A stretch of 15,252 nt of DNA from positions 1 to 15,252 of the forward strand of contig JAFGBE010000071.1 in assembly GCA_016933315.1 (NCBI GenBank), given 5' to 3'. Within the stretch, counting starts at the first letter, position 1; each line of letters opens with the position of its first letter. The notes under the pieces are model-generated. The model made no database searches, had not been told where the DNA came from, and worked only from the letters and a program-made list of their open reading frames with translations. The DNA comes from Candidatus Auribacterota bacterium (GTDB taxonomy: Bacteria > Auribacterota > UBA6266). Positions 1-8,317 of this stretch are shown in pieces. A program made the position numbers and the translations under genes.

Positions 1-1326
1 CCCTTTTGCCCTGACGCTTATCCCTCTTCTCTTAAGTGATTCATAGAGCTGTCTGCCGTCTATATTTTTAAGGGCCTGGGAGCGTGACAACATCCGGCCG
101 GCACCATGGCAAACCGAACCGAAACTTTCCTCCATAGATACCGGGGTGCCCACCAGAAGATATGAGCTTGTTCCCATGGAGCCGGGAATTATCACCGGCT
201 GGCCTGTTTTCCGGTAAACCTGGGGCAGGGAATCGTGCTCCGCGGGAAAAGACCTTGTCGCTCCTTTTCTGTGCACACAAAGCTTAACCGGCTTCCCGTT
301 GACATTATGCGTTTCCATTTTCGCTATATTATGGGCAACATCATAAATCAACCTCAACCCGAGCGCTTTTTCCCCCAGTTTCAGGCTTCTTGCAATAGAT
401 CTTTCGGTAAGGCTCATCAGTATCTGCCTGTTAGCCCAAGCATAGTTGGCCGCCGCCGACATAGCCGAAAGGTATTCCTGCCCTTCAGGGCTTGAAACAG
501 GGGCGGAAACAAGCTGCCTGTCCCTGACGCTGATATTGTATTTGTTCAAAGAGCGTCCCAGTTTCTTTATGAAATCATCACAGACCTGGTAACCCAAACC
601 TCTGGAACCTGAATGAATCATCACAGCAAACTGACCTTTGAAAACTCCGAATTCATCTGCAATCCCGGGATCATATATATCCGTAACTTCCTGAATCTCA
701 ATAAAATGATTTCCTGAGCCAAGTGTTCCAAGCTGAAACTTGCCTCTTTCGTAAGCTCTTTCGCTCAATGTTTCCGGGTCTGCATCTGCTATTAAGCCCC
801 TTTCCTCGGTCCTGTCGATATCTTCGGCGCATCCATATCCGTTTTCAACGGCCCATGCAGAACCCTTTTGCAGAACCTTTTCCAGAACATTTCTCGGCGC
901 CTTGATCGACCCCTCAGAGCCAACACCTAAAGGAACGCTTGAGTAGAGACCATCTACAATATCATCCCTTTTCCCCCTTAAATCCTTTGCTTCAAGCCCT
1001 GTAACAGCCAGCCTCACGCCGCAGTTAATATCAAAGCCCACTCCTCCGGGGGAAATTACGCCGTTGGCCGGATCAAACGCTGCAACGCCACCTATCGGGA
1101 ACCCGTAACCCCAGTGTATATCAGGCATCCCCAGGGCATATTTTACAATTCCCGGAAGGCAGGCTACATTCACAAGTTGTTTTAAAGCGTCATCTTTAAT
1201 TATCTGGCCCAGCATTTCCCGCGATGCATAAAACCTCACCGGCACATTCATTCCGGCATCATACTCGCAGGGAATTTCCCATGTGAAATCATTTACTTTT
1301 TTTAATGCCTGTTCCTGAAAGCCCAC
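1..1326 (-). CDS. rtcB: RtcB-type RNA ligase (3'-phosphate/5'-hydroxyl), 3' end cut by window
   Basis: RtcB joins RNA ends carrying 2',3'-cyclic phosphate or 3'-phosphate to 5'-hydroxyl ends, using GTP and Mn2+ through a GMP-histidine intermediate, in tRNA splicing or RNA repair. The 442 codons present read without interruption and match the family along their length. Visible active-site motifs are GFDINCG (D99, C102), SGNHF (N206, H207), IHSGSRG (H238), DVAHN (H332) and VCHGAGR (H407, the expected guanylylated histidine). Spacing is nearly identical to the archaeal enzyme of about 480 residues, so only some 40 C-terminal residues are missing. The start is taken as GTG at 1326: an in-frame stop lies a few codons upstream, no ATG precedes codon 26, and the first residues (LKKVNDFTWEIP) resemble archaeal RtcB N-termini. 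A weak AGGT lies ahead of it. It follows the archease gene by 8 bases, so the two are almost certainly co-transcribed. Confidence 0.95.
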   Translation of the reverse strand, partial: MGFQEQALKKVNDFTWEIPCEYDAGMNVPVRFYASREMLGQIIKDDALKQLVNVACLPGIVKYALGMPDIHWGYGFPIGGVAAFDPANGVISPGGVGFDINCGVRLAVTGLEAKDLRGKRDDIVDGLYSSVPLGVGSEGSIKAPRNVLEKVLQKGSAWAVENGYGCAEDIDRTEERGLIADADPETLSERAYERGKFQLGTLGSGNHFIEIQEVTDIYDPGIADEFGVFKGQFAVMIHSGSRGLGYQVCDDFIKKLGRSLNKYNISVRDRQLVSAPVSSPEGQEYLSAMSAAANYAWANRQILMSLTERSIARSLKLGEKALGLRLIYDVAHNIAKMETHNVNGKPVKLCVHRKGATRSFPAEHDSLPQVYRKTGQPVIIPGSMGTSSYLLVGTPVSMEESFGSVCHGAGRMLSRSQALKNIDGRQLYESLKRRGISVRAKG

Positions 1327-1334
1327 ATTTTTAC

Positions 1335-1760
1335 CTATAAATCAAAGAATATTTTTGTACAATACCCATGTTTATCTTTTTTTATGCTTAAATCATGGTA
1401 CGTTGCAGCTTTAACTTCCCCGTTAATCCCGCCTTCTGATAATTTTAACTCCGCTTCAAGCTTATTCCCGTCTATCGAAATCCCTATTTTATCAACAACA
1501 ATTTTTTTTTGCTCCGCCAGAAATATTAATTCATTAAGCCATAAAACAAGAAGCTCCTCTGTCGAAGGAGCTTCAAGTGAAATCTTCTTTAAAATAAACT
1601 CTTTGCTTTTCTGCCGCGGGTCCATCAGGAGGTAAAGCGCCTTTAAAGAATTTAAAAAGAGCTCCCCGGTATCCCTGCCTTTTATTATGAAGCCTGCATC
1701 TGCTGTATGTTCGACAGGGTTTATCTGGCTTTCAGAGCAGTGGTCCCTTTTAGGATTCAT
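1335..1760 (-). CDS. Archease, RtcB activating protein
   Basis: This 141-residue protein matches the archease (SHS2-fold, formerly DUF101) family in length and motifs: EHTADAGF near residue 17, LWLNELIFL near 73, VKAATYHDL near 116, and a C-terminal FFDL ending in the expected acidic residue. Archease is known to speed guanylylation of RtcB and give it multiple turnover. The conserved N-terminal Asp and C-terminal Asp of the family are metal ligands and appear present. It sits 26 bases after gyrA and 8 bases before rtcB, which supports the functional pairing. The ATG at 1760 is the only plausible start because an in-frame TAA lies four codons upstream. The nearest purine-rich ribosome-site candidate (AGGAAGAGG) is unusually far, about 20 bases, so translation may partly depend on coupling to gyrA. 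Confidence 0.92.
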   Translation of the reverse strand: MNPKRDHCSESQINPVEHTADAGFIIKGRDTGELFLNSLKALYLLMDPRQKSKEFILKKISLEAPSTEELLVLWLNELIFLAEQKKIVVDKIGISIDGNKLEAELKLSEGGINGEVKAATYHDLSIKKDKHGYCTKIFFDL

Positions 1761-1786
1761 TAAACGATATTATTTTTTACCTCTTC

Positions 1787-4381
1787 CTACTTTGCGGGAT
1801 TTTCACGCCGGTCTTTCCCGCTTCTTCTTTCCTCGCCGGTTCTTCTTTCTTTCTTTGTATACTGCTTTTCGGAAATGCGCCGGTCTTCTCCGCTTCTTCT
1901 CTCGCCTTTTCTTCTCTCTTCTTCTATTTCAGCCTGTTTTTCGATTTCTTCTTCATTTTTAGGCGTAATAATCTTCGATACCCCCACAAGAAGATCTCCC
2001 GAGCTTAAATTTATTACCCTGACACCCTGCGTGTTTCTTCCGGTGATCCTTATTCCTTTCACCGGAGTCCTCACCATCTTGCCGCCTTTTGTGATAAGCA
2101 TTATCTCATCGTCATCAACAACAACAAGAACCCCTACGACTTTCCCATTCCTGTCTCCGGCTTTGATGGCGATGATGCCCTTACCCCCGCGCTTCTGAAG
2201 GCGGTACTCGTCAAATTCGCTTCTCTTGCCGTAGCCTTTCTCGCAAACGATTAGAATCGTCTTATCCCTGCCGACTACCTCCGCGGTTACAACAATGTCT
2301 TCCTTTCTCAGGCTGATACCTTTAACGCCTCTTGTCGCTCTGCCCATGCTTCTTATATCGCTTTCCTTAAACCTGATGGAAATACCGTTTCTGGTAACAA
2401 CAATAAATTCATCGTTTGCTTCCGTCATATTAACGCTTTTCAGGGTGTCGCCTTCGTCTATCTTAATTGCTATGATACCGCCTTTTCTCGGGTTGCTGAA
2501 AGCAGCCAGTGAAGTTTTTTTGACTATGCCTTTTTCCGTAATCATCATCAGGTGGCTGCCTTCTTCAAACTTGCTGACCCTTATAAGCGCCGCGACATTT
2601 TCACCCCCCCTGATATCAAGAAGGTTCACCATCGCTTTTCCCTTGGAAAGCCTTCCTCCTTCGGGTATATCATAGACTTTTTTCCAGTAACATTTACCCA
2701 TGGACGTAAAGAACAGGATATAATCATGAGTGGAAGCGGTGAAAACCCTCTCAATGAAATCCTCGTCTTTCATTTCCATGCCGGTAACACCTTTCCCGCC
2801 GCGCCTCTGCTGCCTGTAAGTGGCTACTCTGCAGCGTTTGATATATCCGGTATGGGATATCGTTATAATACAGCCTTCGTTTGCTATCATATCCTCTATG
2901 GATACTTCGCCCTCTTCGGCTACTATTTCGGTCCTTCTGTTATCCCCGTATCTGTCTTTTATTTCTTTAAGCTCCTGGGCGATTATATTCAACACCATTC
3001 TTTCGCTGGATAAAACATTTTTCAGATATGCGATTCTCTTTATCAGTTCTTTGTATTCGCTGTCTATCTTTTCCCTCTCAAGGCCCGTTAACTGATACAG
3101 CCTCAACTCAAGTATTGCATTCGCCTGTATATCCGAAAGTTTGAACTTTGAGATCAGGGTTTTTCTCGCTTCATCCCTGTCTTTGGATTTCTTTATTATC
3201 TTTACAAACTCATCTATGTGGTCTAACGCTATCTTAAACCCTTCCAGTATATGCGCTCTTTCCTCGGCTTTTCTCAGTTCAAACTTCGTGCGCCTTATCA
3301 CAACTTCTTTCCTGTGCTCTATGTAACACTCCATTATTTCTTTGAGGTTCATAACCCTGGGACGGTTTTTGTCCAGCGCAAGAAGTATCGCGCCGAAAGT
3401 GGTTTCCATCTGCGTGTGCTTGTAAAGCTGGTTCAATATAACTCTCGATATCTCCCCGCGCTTGAGTTCTATCACTATTCTCATCCCGTCCTTGTCGGAT
3501 TCATCCCTGATATCCGATATGCCCGTGATTTTCTTGTTGTTCACAAGCCTTGCGATATCTTCTATCAGGTTGGATTTATTGACGTTGTAAGGTATCTCCG
3601 TTATTACAATGCTTTCTTTTCCCCCTTTAAGCGGTTCTATCCCGGCCCGGGCTTTGAGTTTCAGTTTCCCGTAACCCGTCTCATACATACTTTTTATCGG
3701 AGCCTTGCCGCAAATAATGGCCGCCGTAGGGAAATCAGGTCCTTTCACAAATTTGCACAATTCCTTAATCGTCGCTTCCGGATTATTGATAAGATGAATT
3801 GTCCCGTCTATAATCTCGGAAAGGTTATGTGACGGTATGTTTGTCGCCATACCAACAGCAATTCCCGAAGAGCCGTTAATCAAAAGGTTGGGTATCTTGG
3901 AAGGAAGGATTGTCGGTTCCAGCAGAGATTCATCAAAGTTCGGAGAGAAATCAACCGTTTCTTTATCGATGTCTTCAAGCAATTCTTCCGCAATGCGCTC
4001 CATTTTTACTTCGGTATACCTCATTGCAGCCGCAGCATCACCGTCAATAGAACCAAAGTTTCCCTGCCCGTCTATAAGCGGATACCTCAGGGAAAAATCC
4101 TGGACCATTCTCACCATAGTGTCATACACGGCGGTATCACCGTGAGGATGATACTTCCCAAGAACTTCCCCGACGATTCTTGCCGATTTTTTATAAGCGC
4201 TCCTGTGCGTAATCCCAAGGTCTTTCATCGCAAAAAGGATTCTTCTATGAACAGGTTTTAATCCATCCCTTACATCCGGCAAGGCTCTTCCCACGATAAC
4301 GCTCATCGAATAATCAAGATATGAATTTTTCATTTCCAGGCTTATTGACCTTGAAATAATCTTTTCGTTCTCCGTATACAT
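1787..4381 (-). CDS. gyrA: DNA gyrase subunit A
   Basis: GyrA is the breakage-reunion subunit of gyrase; with GyrB it forms the A2B2 enzyme that introduces negative supercoils. The 864-residue protein has the winged-helix/tower region with catalytic Tyr122 in AAAMRYTE. The quinolone-region residues are Thr83 and Asp87 in HPHGDTAVYD. The C-terminal beta-pinwheel carries a perfect GyrA box QRRGGKG at 525-531, the hallmark of true gyrase rather than topoisomerase IV, and a second near-copy QKRGGKG at 729-735. The pinwheel ends near residue 807. After it comes an unusual charged tail (about 810-864) containing two copies of an RR-G-ERRSG-DRR motif, instead of the acidic tail known in E. coli. AAGGAG lies about 11 bases before the ATG. 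It follows gyrB by 110 bases, which may hold its own promoter. Confidence 0.97.
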   Translation of the reverse strand: MYTENEKIISRSISLEMKNSYLDYSMSVIVGRALPDVRDGLKPVHRRILFAMKDLGITHRSAYKKSARIVGEVLGKYHPHGDTAVYDTMVRMVQDFSLRYPLIDGQGNFGSIDGDAAAAMRYTEVKMERIAEELLEDIDKETVDFSPNFDESLLEPTILPSKIPNLLINGSSGIAVGMATNIPSHNLSEIIDGTIHLINNPEATIKELCKFVKGPDFPTAAIICGKAPIKSMYETGYGKLKLKARAGIEPLKGGKESIVITEIPYNVNKSNLIEDIARLVNNKKITGISDIRDESDKDGMRIVIELKRGEISRVILNQLYKHTQMETTFGAILLALDKNRPRVMNLKEIMECYIEHRKEVVIRRTKFELRKAEERAHILEGFKIALDHIDEFVKIIKKSKDRDEARKTLISKFKLSDIQANAILELRLYQLTGLEREKIDSEYKELIKRIAYLKNVLSSERMVLNIIAQELKEIKDRYGDNRRTEIVAEEGEVSIEDMIANEGCIITISHTGYIKRCRVATYRQQRRGGKGVTGMEMKDEDFIERVFTASTHDYILFFTSMGKCYWKKVYDIPEGGRLSKGKAMVNLLDIRGGENVAALIRVSKFEEGSHLMMITEKGIVKKTSLAAFSNPRKGGIIAIKIDEGDTLKSVNMTEANDEFIVVTRNGISIRFKESDIRSMGRATRGVKGISLRKEDIVVTAEVVGRDKTILIVCEKGYGKRSEFDEYRLQKRGGKGIIAIKAGDRNGKVVGVLVVVDDDEIMLITKGGKMVRTPVKGIRITGRNTQGVRVINLSSGDLLVGVSKIITPKNEEEIEKQAEIEEERRKGERRSGEDRRISEKQYTKKERRTGEERRSGKDRRENPAK
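1806..1920 (-). repeat. Imperfect direct repeat encoding the GyrA charged tail
   Basis: Two copies of a roughly 40-base unit lie 72 bases apart inside the 3' end of gyrA, starting at 1806 and 1878. Both begin with the identical plus-strand string CGCCGGTCTT and continue with nearly identical C/T-rich sequence. They encode RRKGERRSGEDRR (residues 823-835) and RRTGEERRSGKDRR (847-859 with one inserted Glu). The 72-base period equals 24 codons, so the reading frame is kept. The pattern suggests tandem duplication of a short coding segment, although selection on a repetitive peptide would look similar. Confidence 0.8.
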
Positions 4382-4491
4382 GCTAATCCAATCTCCTTCT
4401 ATCTATAGAACCGCTTCTTTAATTAAGCTTTTTAAATCTGTTGTTGAATATTTACAAAAATCCGAATCCCCTGAGAAACCTGAACAAATCT

Positions 4492-6924
4492 CTATACATC
4501 CAGGTTTTTAACTTCAGGCGCGAATTTCTCTATAAAGGCTCTTCTGGGCGCCACCTGGTCCCCCATAAGAGTCGTAAACATCCTGTCAGCTTCAAACGCA
4601 TCTTCAAGCACGATCTTCACAAGTGTTCTTTTGTCGGGATCCATTGTCGTTTCCCAAAGCTGTCCCGGATTCATTTCTCCCAGGCCTTTATACCGCTGAA
4701 TCATAAGGCCCTTTTTCCCCTGTTCTTTGACATAGCTTAACACCTCGCTCAGGGTTTTTACTTCTATGGGGTCTCCTTCGGACGGTATGATTTCATAATT
4801 CACCTTCGAGGAATCCCTTTTCTTACCGGTATCTATCAGCCCTTTTCTTTCCAGTTCTTTGACTATCTTGGCCAGCTCGCGGGCTTCATAAAGCTCTCTT
4901 ACATCGATGGCCGAAGGCACAGGCTCTTTGGTTTTATCCCCATCTTCAACGACCATCTCCAGCTGGGCTCCCTTTTCTTTTTCCACTCTCTTGCTGACCT
5001 CAACCAATTCTTTGTCGTTATACAGAAAAATTTCCTCGTCTTCAATCCTTACTCTGTAGATAGGAAATTCTCCCGTTTTTTCATTTCTCAGCGCCATAAA
5101 GGCATTAAACTCAATACCTTTTCTGTGAAGCAATCCGGCAATCCTTTCCAGCCCCATAATTGATTCAAGGATTTCCATAAACTGCTTGGAATTGTATTCG
5201 TTTTTATTGGAAAGCTTTCTGAATTTTAAGTCTTCCGTCCCGAGTTCAAGTATCATCTTGTTCATCTCTTTGTCGCTCTCGATATAAGACTCTTTTTTCT
5301 TTCTCTTTATTTTATAAAGCGGCGGCTGGGCTATATAAATATACCCGTTTTCTATAAGAAGCGGCATCTGCCTGTAGAAAAACGTGAGTAGAAGCGTTCT
5401 TATGTGAGAACCGTCCACATCGGCATCGGTCATTATCACTATTTTTTTATACCTGGCCTTGTCAATTTTAAAATCTTCATCGCCTATGCCGGCGCCGATA
5501 GCCGTAATCATCGTCCTTATTTCATCATTATTCAATAATTTGTCGAGACGCGCCTTTTCAACATTCAGTATCTTCCCCTTAAGGGGCAATATCGCCTGAT
5601 ACCTGCGATCCCTGCCCTGTTTCGCGGATCCCCCGGCAGAATCTCCCTCAACAAGGAACAATTCGCAGAGATCGGGTTCTTTTTCAGAGCAATCCGCCAG
5701 CTTTCCCGGGAGAGAAGCTGTATCAAGGGCTCCTTTTCTCCTTGTTAAATCGCGCGCTTTACGCGCTGCTTCACGGGCCCTGGCCGCCGTAAGGCATTTA
5801 TCTATTATCTTCCGCGCTATCGCCGGGTTCTCCTCAAAAAACATTCCCAGCTGTTCATTTACTATGGATTGGACTATGCCATCGACTTCGCCATTCCCAA
5901 GTTTTGTTTTTGTCTGCCCTTCAAACTGAGGATTCATCACTTTACAGCTTATTACCGCCGTCATTCCTTCCCTGATATCCTCTCCCTGCATGGATATATT
6001 ATCCTTTTTAAACAGCTTATTGTCCGATGCATATTTGTTTACAGACCTTGTGAGCGCTGTTTTGAAACCGCTTAAATGCGTTCCGCCCTCTATCGTATTT
6101 ATATTATTCGCAAAAGAAAAAATATTTTCCGCATAAGACCCTGTATACTGCAACGCGAGTTCCACCTCAACATCTTCCTTCTCGCTGTGCATATACATGA
6201 CTTTGGAATGCAGAACATCTTTATTCGCATTCAAATGTTTCACAAACTGGACAATCCCGCCTTCATACTTAAAAAAGTTCTCCCGGTCGGAATCTTCCTC
6301 CGTTATTTTGATTTCAATGCCTTTATTAAGGAAGGCCAGTTCCCTGAGCCTTTTTGATAATATCTCAAAACTAAATTCTATTTTTTTGAATATTTCCGGG
6401 TCGGGTTTAAAAGTTATTTTCGTCCCGTTGCTCTTTGATTTCCCTATAACCGCGAGAGGCGATACTGTTTTCCCCCTCTCAAACCTCATATGGTGGACTT
6501 TCCCGTCGCGCTTAACCTCGGCTTCCATCCATTCCGATAAGGCATTCACGCATGAAACACCCACGCCGTGCAGACCTCCGGAAACTTTGTATGATTCATG
6601 GTCGAACTTACCGCCCGCGTGCAGTGTCGTTAACACCACTTCGACCGCAGGTTTCTTCTCTGTGGCATGCAGGTCTACGGGTATTCCTCTGCCGTTATCG
6701 GTCACAGAAACACTCATGTCGGGGTGTATTACGACTTCAATCTTATCGCAGGCCCCGGCAAGAGCTTCGTCTATACTATTATCCACAACCTCGTAAACAA
6801 GATGGTGAAGCCCTCTCTCCCCGGTATCTCCTATATACATAGCCGGCCTTTTTCTTACAGCTTCAATTCCCCCCAATACCTTGATGGTTTTTGCGTCATA
6901 CGTATGTTGTTCGGTTTTTTTCAT
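4492..6924 (-). CDS. gyrB: DNA gyrase subunit B
   Basis: GyrB is the ATPase subunit of gyrase. The 810-residue protein has a GHKL ATPase domain with YEVVDNSIDEA (Glu45, Asn49), VTDNGRG (Asp76) and GGLHGVGVSCVN (117-127). A transducer domain follows, then a TOPRIM domain with LVEGDSAGG (Glu426) and the DADVDGSH triad Asp500, Asp502 and Asp504. The end carries RYKGLGEMNPGQLWETTMDP (744 on). Residues about 550-735 form the long insert known in E. coli-type GyrB and absent from the roughly 640-residue Gram-positive type. The start ATG directly abuts the TAG stop of the preceding dciA-like gene, with GGACGGAAG just upstream, implying translational coupling. Together with gyrA 110 bases downstream it forms the gyrase pair, so this is not ParE. 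Confidence 0.97.
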   Translation of the reverse strand: MKKTEQHTYDAKTIKVLGGIEAVRKRPAMYIGDTGERGLHHLVYEVVDNSIDEALAGACDKIEVVIHPDMSVSVTDNGRGIPVDLHATEKKPAVEVVLTTLHAGGKFDHESYKVSGGLHGVGVSCVNALSEWMEAEVKRDGKVHHMRFERGKTVSPLAVIGKSKSNGTKITFKPDPEIFKKIEFSFEILSKRLRELAFLNKGIEIKITEEDSDRENFFKYEGGIVQFVKHLNANKDVLHSKVMYMHSEKEDVEVELALQYTGSYAENIFSFANNINTIEGGTHLSGFKTALTRSVNKYASDNKLFKKDNISMQGEDIREGMTAVISCKVMNPQFEGQTKTKLGNGEVDGIVQSIVNEQLGMFFEENPAIARKIIDKCLTAARAREAARKARDLTRRKGALDTASLPGKLADCSEKEPDLCELFLVEGDSAGGSAKQGRDRRYQAILPLKGKILNVEKARLDKLLNNDEIRTMITAIGAGIGDEDFKIDKARYKKIVIMTDADVDGSHIRTLLLTFFYRQMPLLIENGYIYIAQPPLYKIKRKKKESYIESDKEMNKMILELGTEDLKFRKLSNKNEYNSKQFMEILESIMGLERIAGLLHRKGIEFNAFMALRNEKTGEFPIYRVRIEDEEIFLYNDKELVEVSKRVEKEKGAQLEMVVEDGDKTKEPVPSAIDVRELYEARELAKIVKELERKGLIDTGKKRDSSKVNYEIIPSEGDPIEVKTLSEVLSYVKEQGKKGLMIQRYKGLGEMNPGQLWETTMDPDKRTLVKIVLEDAFEADRMFTTLMGDQVAPRRAFIEKFAPEVKNLDV

Positions 6925-7278
6925 CTATCTTCCGTCCTTTTCCGTTCCCAAATCCGCAATCCTGAATTTTATATCCCTTATCTTCTTTAAACCCGTGTGT
7001 TTTTTTAGCGAGCTCATCAGCTTTGCCTTGAAAAAAGTGTTCAGCTCCGCCATCCACGCGGAACTTTCGACTTTTATATATAAAACATTCTTATAAACCT
7101 TATCTGGAAAAGCATGCTTTGATATCTCTTTCCCCACGATATCATCCCACTTCTCGAATATCCTGGATTCGTCAAGCCTCTTCTCAAGATCCAGGTCTTT
7201 CAGGACATCCCTCACGATATCCCCTATAGGTTTATACCCTCTCTCTTGCAACATTTCCGTTAAATACCCTGAAAACAT
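6925..7278 (-). CDS. dciA: DUF721/DciA-like replicative helicase-associated protein
   Basis: The 117-residue protein has the DUF721 core IFEKWDDIVGKEISKHAFP (about 40-58), then a beta-rich stretch with LYIKV and SSAWMAELN. DciA proteins of this family assist loading or activity of the replicative helicase DnaB in the many bacteria that lack DnaC or DnaI. The position between recF and gyrB is common for DUF721 genes. The first ATG at 7278 overlaps recF by 47 bases. An internal ATG at 7254 (codon 9) would shorten the overlap to 23 bases and begins closer to the conserved KPIGDIV segment; neither has a convincing ribosome site, so the start is unsettled. The stop TAG is immediately followed by the gyrB ATG. 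The family call is firm; the helicase role is inferred from relatives. Confidence 0.85.
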   Translation of the reverse strand: MFSGYLTEMLQERGYKPIGDIVRDVLKDLDLEKRLDESRIFEKWDDIVGKEISKHAFPDKVYKNVLYIKVESSAWMAELNTFFKAKLMSSLKKHTGLKKIRDIKFRIADLGTEKDGR

Positions 7279-8317
7279 TTGCTTTAGCGCCTATGGACTC
7301 TATATCTCTTTTATCCGTACATGTAATAAATATCTGCGCATTCCCCTTAAGCGACGGCAAAAATGCTCTTTTCCTTTCCCTGTCCAGGACAGGCAGGACA
7401 TCGTCAGCCAATATCAACGGCGTTTCTTTTGTTTCCTTCTTCATCAGCGCGAACTCGGCGTTTTTAAGAGACAGAACAGCGCTTCTCTGCTGGCCTTCCG
7501 AGCCGAATAGCTTCACATCCTTGCCGTTTATAAAAAAATCAATATCATCCCTGTGCGGCCCTGTCGTCGTACACAATTCCTCGGAGTCTTTCTTCCTGTT
7601 CTTCTCGTAATGGGCAAATATTTCCTTCTCGCTTATTTCCTTTGTTTTCACCGAAGGTTTATACTCGATGCGCAACCGTTCTTTCCCGCTTGTGATATCC
7701 CTGTGATACTCATCCGCTTTTTCCGCTATCCTCGCTATGACCTCTTTTCTTCTGCCCATTATGAAAGCGACGCTTTCCGCAAGCTGATTATCCCACAGAA
7801 AAGAACTGCTCCTGTTGCCGTATTTCCTTATGGCAAAATTACGCCTTATAAGCACTTGTTTGAATTTTTGCAGAACGCCTACATACTCCCTGTCAATCTG
7901 GGAAATACATATATCCAAAAACCTTCTTCTTTTAAAAGGGTTCCCTTTTAAAAGGAAAATATCTTCGGGAGTAAAAATAACAACCCTCAGAATTCCTATT
8001 AAGTCCGAGAGTTTATTAACTCTCTTGGAATTCAAACTGGCCTTTCTTTCGCTGTTGGAAAAAAGTATCCTTAATCTTTTCTCAGCGCCGTTGCCAATTT
8101 TGCAGCCCAGCAAAAACCTGTCGCCATTCCACGATATCAGACTTTTTCTGTCTATTGTCCGAAAGGATCTCGCTGTGGCAAGAAAATATATTGCTTCCAG
8201 TATGTTTGTTTTGCCCTGGGCGTTTTTTCCCCATAAAATATTGATGCCGTCGGAAAAATCAATCTTGACTGATTTGTAGTTTCTGAAATCCCTGAGTTCA
8301 AGGGACTTTAACCTCAT
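7232..8317 (-). CDS. recF: RecF, recombinational repair ATPase
   Basis: RecF is an SMC/ABC-like ATPase that binds gapped DNA and, with RecO and RecR, helps load RecA at stalled forks. The 361-residue length is typical. The N-terminus MRLKSLELRDFRNY is canonical. Walker A is GKNAQGKT (30-37), the ABC signature is SEGQQRS (273-279) and Walker B ends in LILADD with Asp305 and Asp306. The D-loop after Walker B reads PVLD (309-312) where SELD or a close variant is usual, a mild oddity. The ATG shares one base with the dnaN stop (TAATG), so the genes are translationally coupled. The 3' end overlaps the dciA-like gene. Confidence 0.96.
   Translation of the reverse strand: MRLKSLELRDFRNYKSVKIDFSDGINILWGKNAQGKTNILEAIYFLATARSFRTIDRKSLISWNGDRFLLGCKIGNGAEKRLRILFSNSERKASLNSKRVNKLSDLIGILRVVIFTPEDIFLLKGNPFKRRRFLDICISQIDREYVGVLQKFKQVLIRRNFAIRKYGNRSSSFLWDNQLAESVAFIMGRRKEVIARIAEKADEYHRDITSGKERLRIEYKPSVKTKEISEKEIFAHYEKNRKKDSEELCTTTGPHRDDIDFFINGKDVKLFGSEGQQRSAVLSLKNAEFALMKKETKETPLILADDVLPVLDRERKRAFLPSLKGNAQIFITCTDKRDIESIGAKANVFRVFNGNVARERV

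Noticed and set aside
68..280. Short minus-strand open frame at the left edge
   Set aside because: It is an out-of-frame reading within rtcB, whose true frame is continuous to the window edge.
2190..2215. Second GyrA-box-like QKRGGKG as evidence of a gene fusion or duplicated pinwheel
   Set aside because: Degenerate GyrA-box-like motifs recur in pinwheel blades; a single six-blade domain of normal size explains it.
1875..4145. Several plus-strand open frames of 60-190 codons opposite gyrA
   Set aside because: They are antisense shadows of a well-conserved gene; their composition is hydrophobic and low-complexity, with no motifs.
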